Shown here one piece after another: positions 61,752 through 64,000 of a DNA stretch of 64,000 bases. Each line of letters starts with the position of its first letter. The stretch's first letter is position 1. The stretch comes from JAPPHA01 sp964291635. Its GTDB lineage: Bacteria > Pseudomonadota > Alphaproteobacteria > Rhodobacterales > Rhodobacteraceae. Both the position numbers and the translations under genes were made by a program. The stretch covers positions 124,001 to 188,000 of the forward strand of contig OZ219906.1 of NCBI GenBank assembly GCA_964291635.2, written 5' to 3'. The notes beneath the pieces were generated by a model. The model did no database searches. It was not told the origin of the DNA and worked only from the letters and a program-made list of their open reading frames with translations.

Positions 61752-62816
61752 TCAGATCACTTTCCCACGCGCATCTATCGGGAGCACGGCCAGTTCGTTC
61801 CCTTCCCGCCGCAACCAGGCAAAATCGAGCATGTTGGTCACGACACAGATATGATTCGGAATTATTCCGACACGGTCTCCCACACGAGGTCGGTCGTCCG
61901 GATCGCACCGGACGACGCCATGCTCCTCATTCAGGCCCGTTATTCGCATCCCCGGGCGCCCGATGATGTACCCGAACCCTTCAAGGCCGAGCAAATCCGA
62001 AGTCAGCACCTTGGAGCCGGCGTCGATGATCGCACGGGTTTCGGTCGGGACACTGACGACAGTGGCGGCGACATGCGCCGCGCAATCGTTCCACGCACAG
62101 GCTCCCCTCGCGACCAGTGACCGATCGTTGAAGATGTACGTACCGGCACGATATTCGGTAAGCACGCCACCGGTATCTGCGCGCCACATGTCAGGCGACC
62201 CGCCCGACGAGACGTCCGCGCACCTGAGGCCATGGGCCTCGATCCCGGCTTTCGCGGCGCGCATGAATTCCGTCACATTTCTCTGACCGGCGATTGCCGG
62301 AAGTGTCATCAACCCGCCGAACTTCAGGCCGGGACTTGCCGCGATGGTTCGCGCGAGGCCCGTTGCCGCTTCCGGCGTCCGGGCACCGCAGCGCCTGCCG
62401 CCCGTATCGCACTCGACCAGAACATTTACCGGACGAGGCGCATTTTCGAACGCCGCAGTCAACCCTTCGATCACGGTCGTGCTGTCAGCGGTTACGGAAA
62501 GGTACTTTACCCGGCCCGCAAGTGCGCGCAACCGGGTGAGTTTCGCCCTCCCGACGATGTTGTAAGTGATGAGGATGTCGTCCATGCCGCCAGCGGCCAT
62601 CACCTCGGCCTCTCCGATCTTCTGGCAGGTGATGCCGACCGCCCCGGCAGTGACCTGGGCCTTTGCGAAACGGACGCTCTTGTGCGTCTTGACATGTGGA
62701 CGAAGTTTCAGGCCGTTCCTGTCGCAATGGGCCTGAAACCGGGCGATATTTCTCAGCGCCTTCGCTTCATCGATAACAAGCGCGGGTGTTTCGCATTCAA
62801 CCGGCTCACAAGCCAT
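61752..62816 (-). CDS. D-threonine aldolase / D-serine dehydratase-like PLP enzyme (alanine-racemase fold)
   Basis: 354 residues. PLP lysine in 'LKLRPHVKTHKSVRFAKAQV' near residue 44; 'TPALVIDEAKALRNIARFQA' opens the barrel; KFGGLMTLPAIAG and 'RCADVSSGGSPDMWRADTG' shape the phosphate site. The C-terminal metal-binding His/Cys region reads RVGDRVGIIPNHICVVTNM, the PNHxCxxxN signature of this group. It acts on D-amino acids or D-3-hydroxyaspartate in the cytoplasm. The start overlaps the upstream MlrC gene by 11 bases, so both are in one operon. Confidence 0.88.
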   Translation of the reverse strand: MACEPVECETPALVIDEAKALRNIARFQAHCDRNGLKLRPHVKTHKSVRFAKAQVTAGAVGITCQKIGEAEVMAAGGMDDILITYNIVGRAKLTRLRALAGRVKYLSVTADSTTVIEGLTAAFENAPRPVNVLVECDTGGRRCGARTPEAATGLARTIAASPGLKFGGLMTLPAIAGQRNVTEFMRAAKAGIEAHGLRCADVSSGGSPDMWRADTGGVLTEYRAGTYIFNDRSLVARGACAWNDCAAHVAATVVSVPTETRAIIDAGSKVLTSDLLGLEGFGYIIGRPGMRITGLNEEHGVVRCDPDDRPRVGDRVGIIPNHICVVTNMLDFAWLRREGNELAVLPIDARGKVI

Positions 62817-64000
62817 GGGGACTCTCCGCCAGTGGCCAGATCTTCCGGCTCAGGTTGCGATAGCCGTTCGTGACCGGGTCGTTCGGATAAAGACCCTCGA
62901 CGGACGCGTAGAGAATTTCGGACGCGATCCGGGAAAACGCATCGTGGAAGTGATTTGTGGATTTTACCAACAGTATGTCCTTTTCTGTCGGATCGATGCC
63001 GAGGTTCAGGAAAACGTCCGGATTGAAGACCTGGCTGCGCACCGTGTTCAGAATCACGTCAATGCCGCCGGCCTCGATCCGGACACTGTTGCCGAGCGGC
63101 ACGACGCTGTTGCCGAAGCTCTGGACGGCATCGAGCACAATCCGGCGCACTGTGACAGTGGCGTCGACCGGCTCACCGCCGTCCGGCGACATCTTGCCAC
63201 CGAAACGCAGGCGCAGGCGCGCGCCCTCGTCAGCCGACATGCAGGTGCGCACGGCAATGGGATCCCAGATTGTCGCCACTGCCGCGTTTTCGATTTTGCG
63301 CGCCAGCATTTCTCGCAGAATGATCGTGGAGTCACCCGGCACGCCGCCGCCGGGATTATCCCAGACATCGGCAATGACCACGGGGGTCCTCCGCGCTGCC
63401 TGCGCCGTGTCAAGCGCTTCGCCCGGGGTCAGGAAATCCAGGCGTGTCCTTCCGCGCATCGCGAACAACTCCATGCCGAGCCTTTCGGCCAGTGCATCAC
63501 CTTTGCTCTTCGCATCGTTTGTGATCACGATGACCCTTGCGCCGAGATCGGGCACATCGCCAGCCATGAACCCGTGAATGACCGAAACCGACAGAACATC
63601 GTCGATACCCTCCAGGGCCTTCAACCGGTCGACAAAACCGCGCATCGGTTCCAGGCTGGTCGGCAGAACCTCGATCATCCGGCAATCGAAACTCGAGATC
63701 ACCGGCGAGATCCGCCCGGAATCGGTCATGTTGGCCAGGTGGACCAGGTTTTCCGCCGTTTCCACGAAATCGGTGTGTGGAAATTCCTTGAAGACGGTAA
63801 TCAGGTCCGCGTTTCTCACCCGCCTTTCCGAAAGGTGGCTGTGCGGGTCGAAGGTGACGCCGACGGTCGCCTTCGCACCGACGATACCGCGCACCGCCTC
63901 TATCAGCTCCCCCTCGCAATCGAGGCAGTCCCGGGACACCATGGCCCCATGGAGGCCGAGCAGGACGATGTCCACGGGCATCGCCGTGCGAAGCTCTTCC
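62806..64000 (-). CDS. MlrC/M81 family metallopeptidase, 5' end outside the window
   Basis: Open from the right edge; the visible ATG at 63981 is internal, since the frame continues with EELRTA before it. Family members have about 490 residues, so some 90 are missing. Seen: 'VLLGLHGAMVSRDCLDCEGE' and VTFDPHSHLSERRVRNADL (zinc His/Asp), 'ISSFDCRMIEVLPTSLEPM', 'VVIADVWDNPGGGVPGDSTI' (the DNPGGG signature), and FLNLGIDPTEKDILLVKSTNHF near the end. MlrC was found with microcystin breakdown, but most alphaproteobacterial relatives act on unknown peptides or cyclic amides. It is coupled to the D-amino-acid enzyme downstream. Confidence 0.9.
   Translation of the reverse strand, partial: EELRTAMPVDIVLLGLHGAMVSRDCLDCEGELIEAVRGIVGAKATVGVTFDPHSHLSERRVRNADLITVFKEFPHTDFVETAENLVHLANMTDSGRISPVISSFDCRMIEVLPTSLEPMRGFVDRLKALEGIDDVLSVSVIHGFMAGDVPDLGARVIVITNDAKSKGDALAERLGMELFAMRGRTRLDFLTPGEALDTAQAARRTPVVIADVWDNPGGGVPGDSTIILREMLARKIENAAVATIWDPIAVRTCMSADEGARLRLRFGGKMSPDGGEPVDATVTVRRIVLDAVQSFGNSVVPLGNSVRIEAGGIDVILNTVRSQVFNPDVFLNLGIDPTEKDILLVKSTNHFHDAFSRIASEILYASVEGLYPNDPVTNGYRNLSRKIWPLAESPHGL

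Noticed and set aside
1..64000. tRNA, rRNA or CRISPR arrays
   Set aside because: No cloverleaf-like conserved arms, rRNA words or regularly spaced repeats were found by eye.

Overview
The window reads as GC-rich chromosomal DNA of a heterotrophic alphaproteobacterium (Rhizobiales/Rhodobacterales-like by gene content, which is an inference). It is packed with ABC and TRAP uptake systems tied to catabolic enzymes of sugars, amides, organosulfonates and glycerophosphodiesters. There are no rRNA, tRNA, CRISPR or core housekeeping genes. Coding density is low for a bacterium and at least a dozen genes are broken by in-frame stops, frameshifts, deletions or IS elements. I infer a genome in active decay, such as a recent host associate or a small-population lineage.

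Layout. 0-10.6 kb: end of an HNH-nuclease-like gene, a class III aminotransferase, and a minus-strand ABC operon (binding protein, two permeases, NIF3-like protein, leaderless NMT1/THI5-like protein, ATPase). 10.8-14.2 kb: an AceE-like pyruvate dehydrogenase E1 pseudogene carrying the end of an IS200/IS605-type element, then a flavodoxin-fold oxidoreductase. 14.3-19.7 kb: a minus-strand amide/N-heterocycle cluster (creatininase family, cytosine-deaminase-like amidohydrolase, FAD oxidoreductase, TetR regulator, RidA) holding remnants of an ABC transporter. 20.1 kb: IS110 remnant. 21.3-23.8 kb: a compact operon of haloacid dehalogenase, alpha/beta hydrolase and PLP-dependent threonine/serine dehydratase. 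23.9-25.8 kb: TRAP-receptor-like and alkylsulfatase remnants. 25.8-30.6 kb: FAH hydrolase, SDR and UxaA-type dehydratase plus a broken aldo/keto reductase. With the lactonase at 60.3 kb these fit an oxidative L-fucose-type (2,4-diketo) pathway.

31-36.5 kb: binding protein, ABC ATPase, fused two-domain permease, glycerophosphodiester phosphodiesterase and inositol-monophosphatase-like gene in one overlapping operon, divergent from a ROK regulator. This is a candidate glycerophosphoinositol uptake and use system. 37.8-39.0 kb: a complete IS630-family element with CTAG ends. 39.2-40.5 kb: a second broken copy of the aldo/keto reductase region.

40.5-60.3 kb holds the most interesting system: a DeoR-type regulator, a perfect operator-like inverted repeat, a DctQMP TRAP transporter, a PfkB kinase, a LacD-family aldolase, an L-fucose-isomerase-fold protein and a Gfo/Idh/MocA protein. 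These are followed by the two ends of a sulfolactate-dehydrogenase-like gene and broken sulfopyruvate decarboxylase subunits (comD, comE). Together they suggest a sulfoglycolytic (sulfo-EMP-type) sulfoquinovose route whose downstream sulfonate-degrading branch has been destroyed. The dehydrogenase gene is split by about 7 kb carrying a transposase 3' end, an SDR, a metallophosphoesterase and a complete sugar-type ABC transporter. The window closes with a ribokinase-like kinase, the lactonase, a D-threonine-aldolase/D-serine-dehydratase-like enzyme and an MlrC/M81 protein cut by the window edge.
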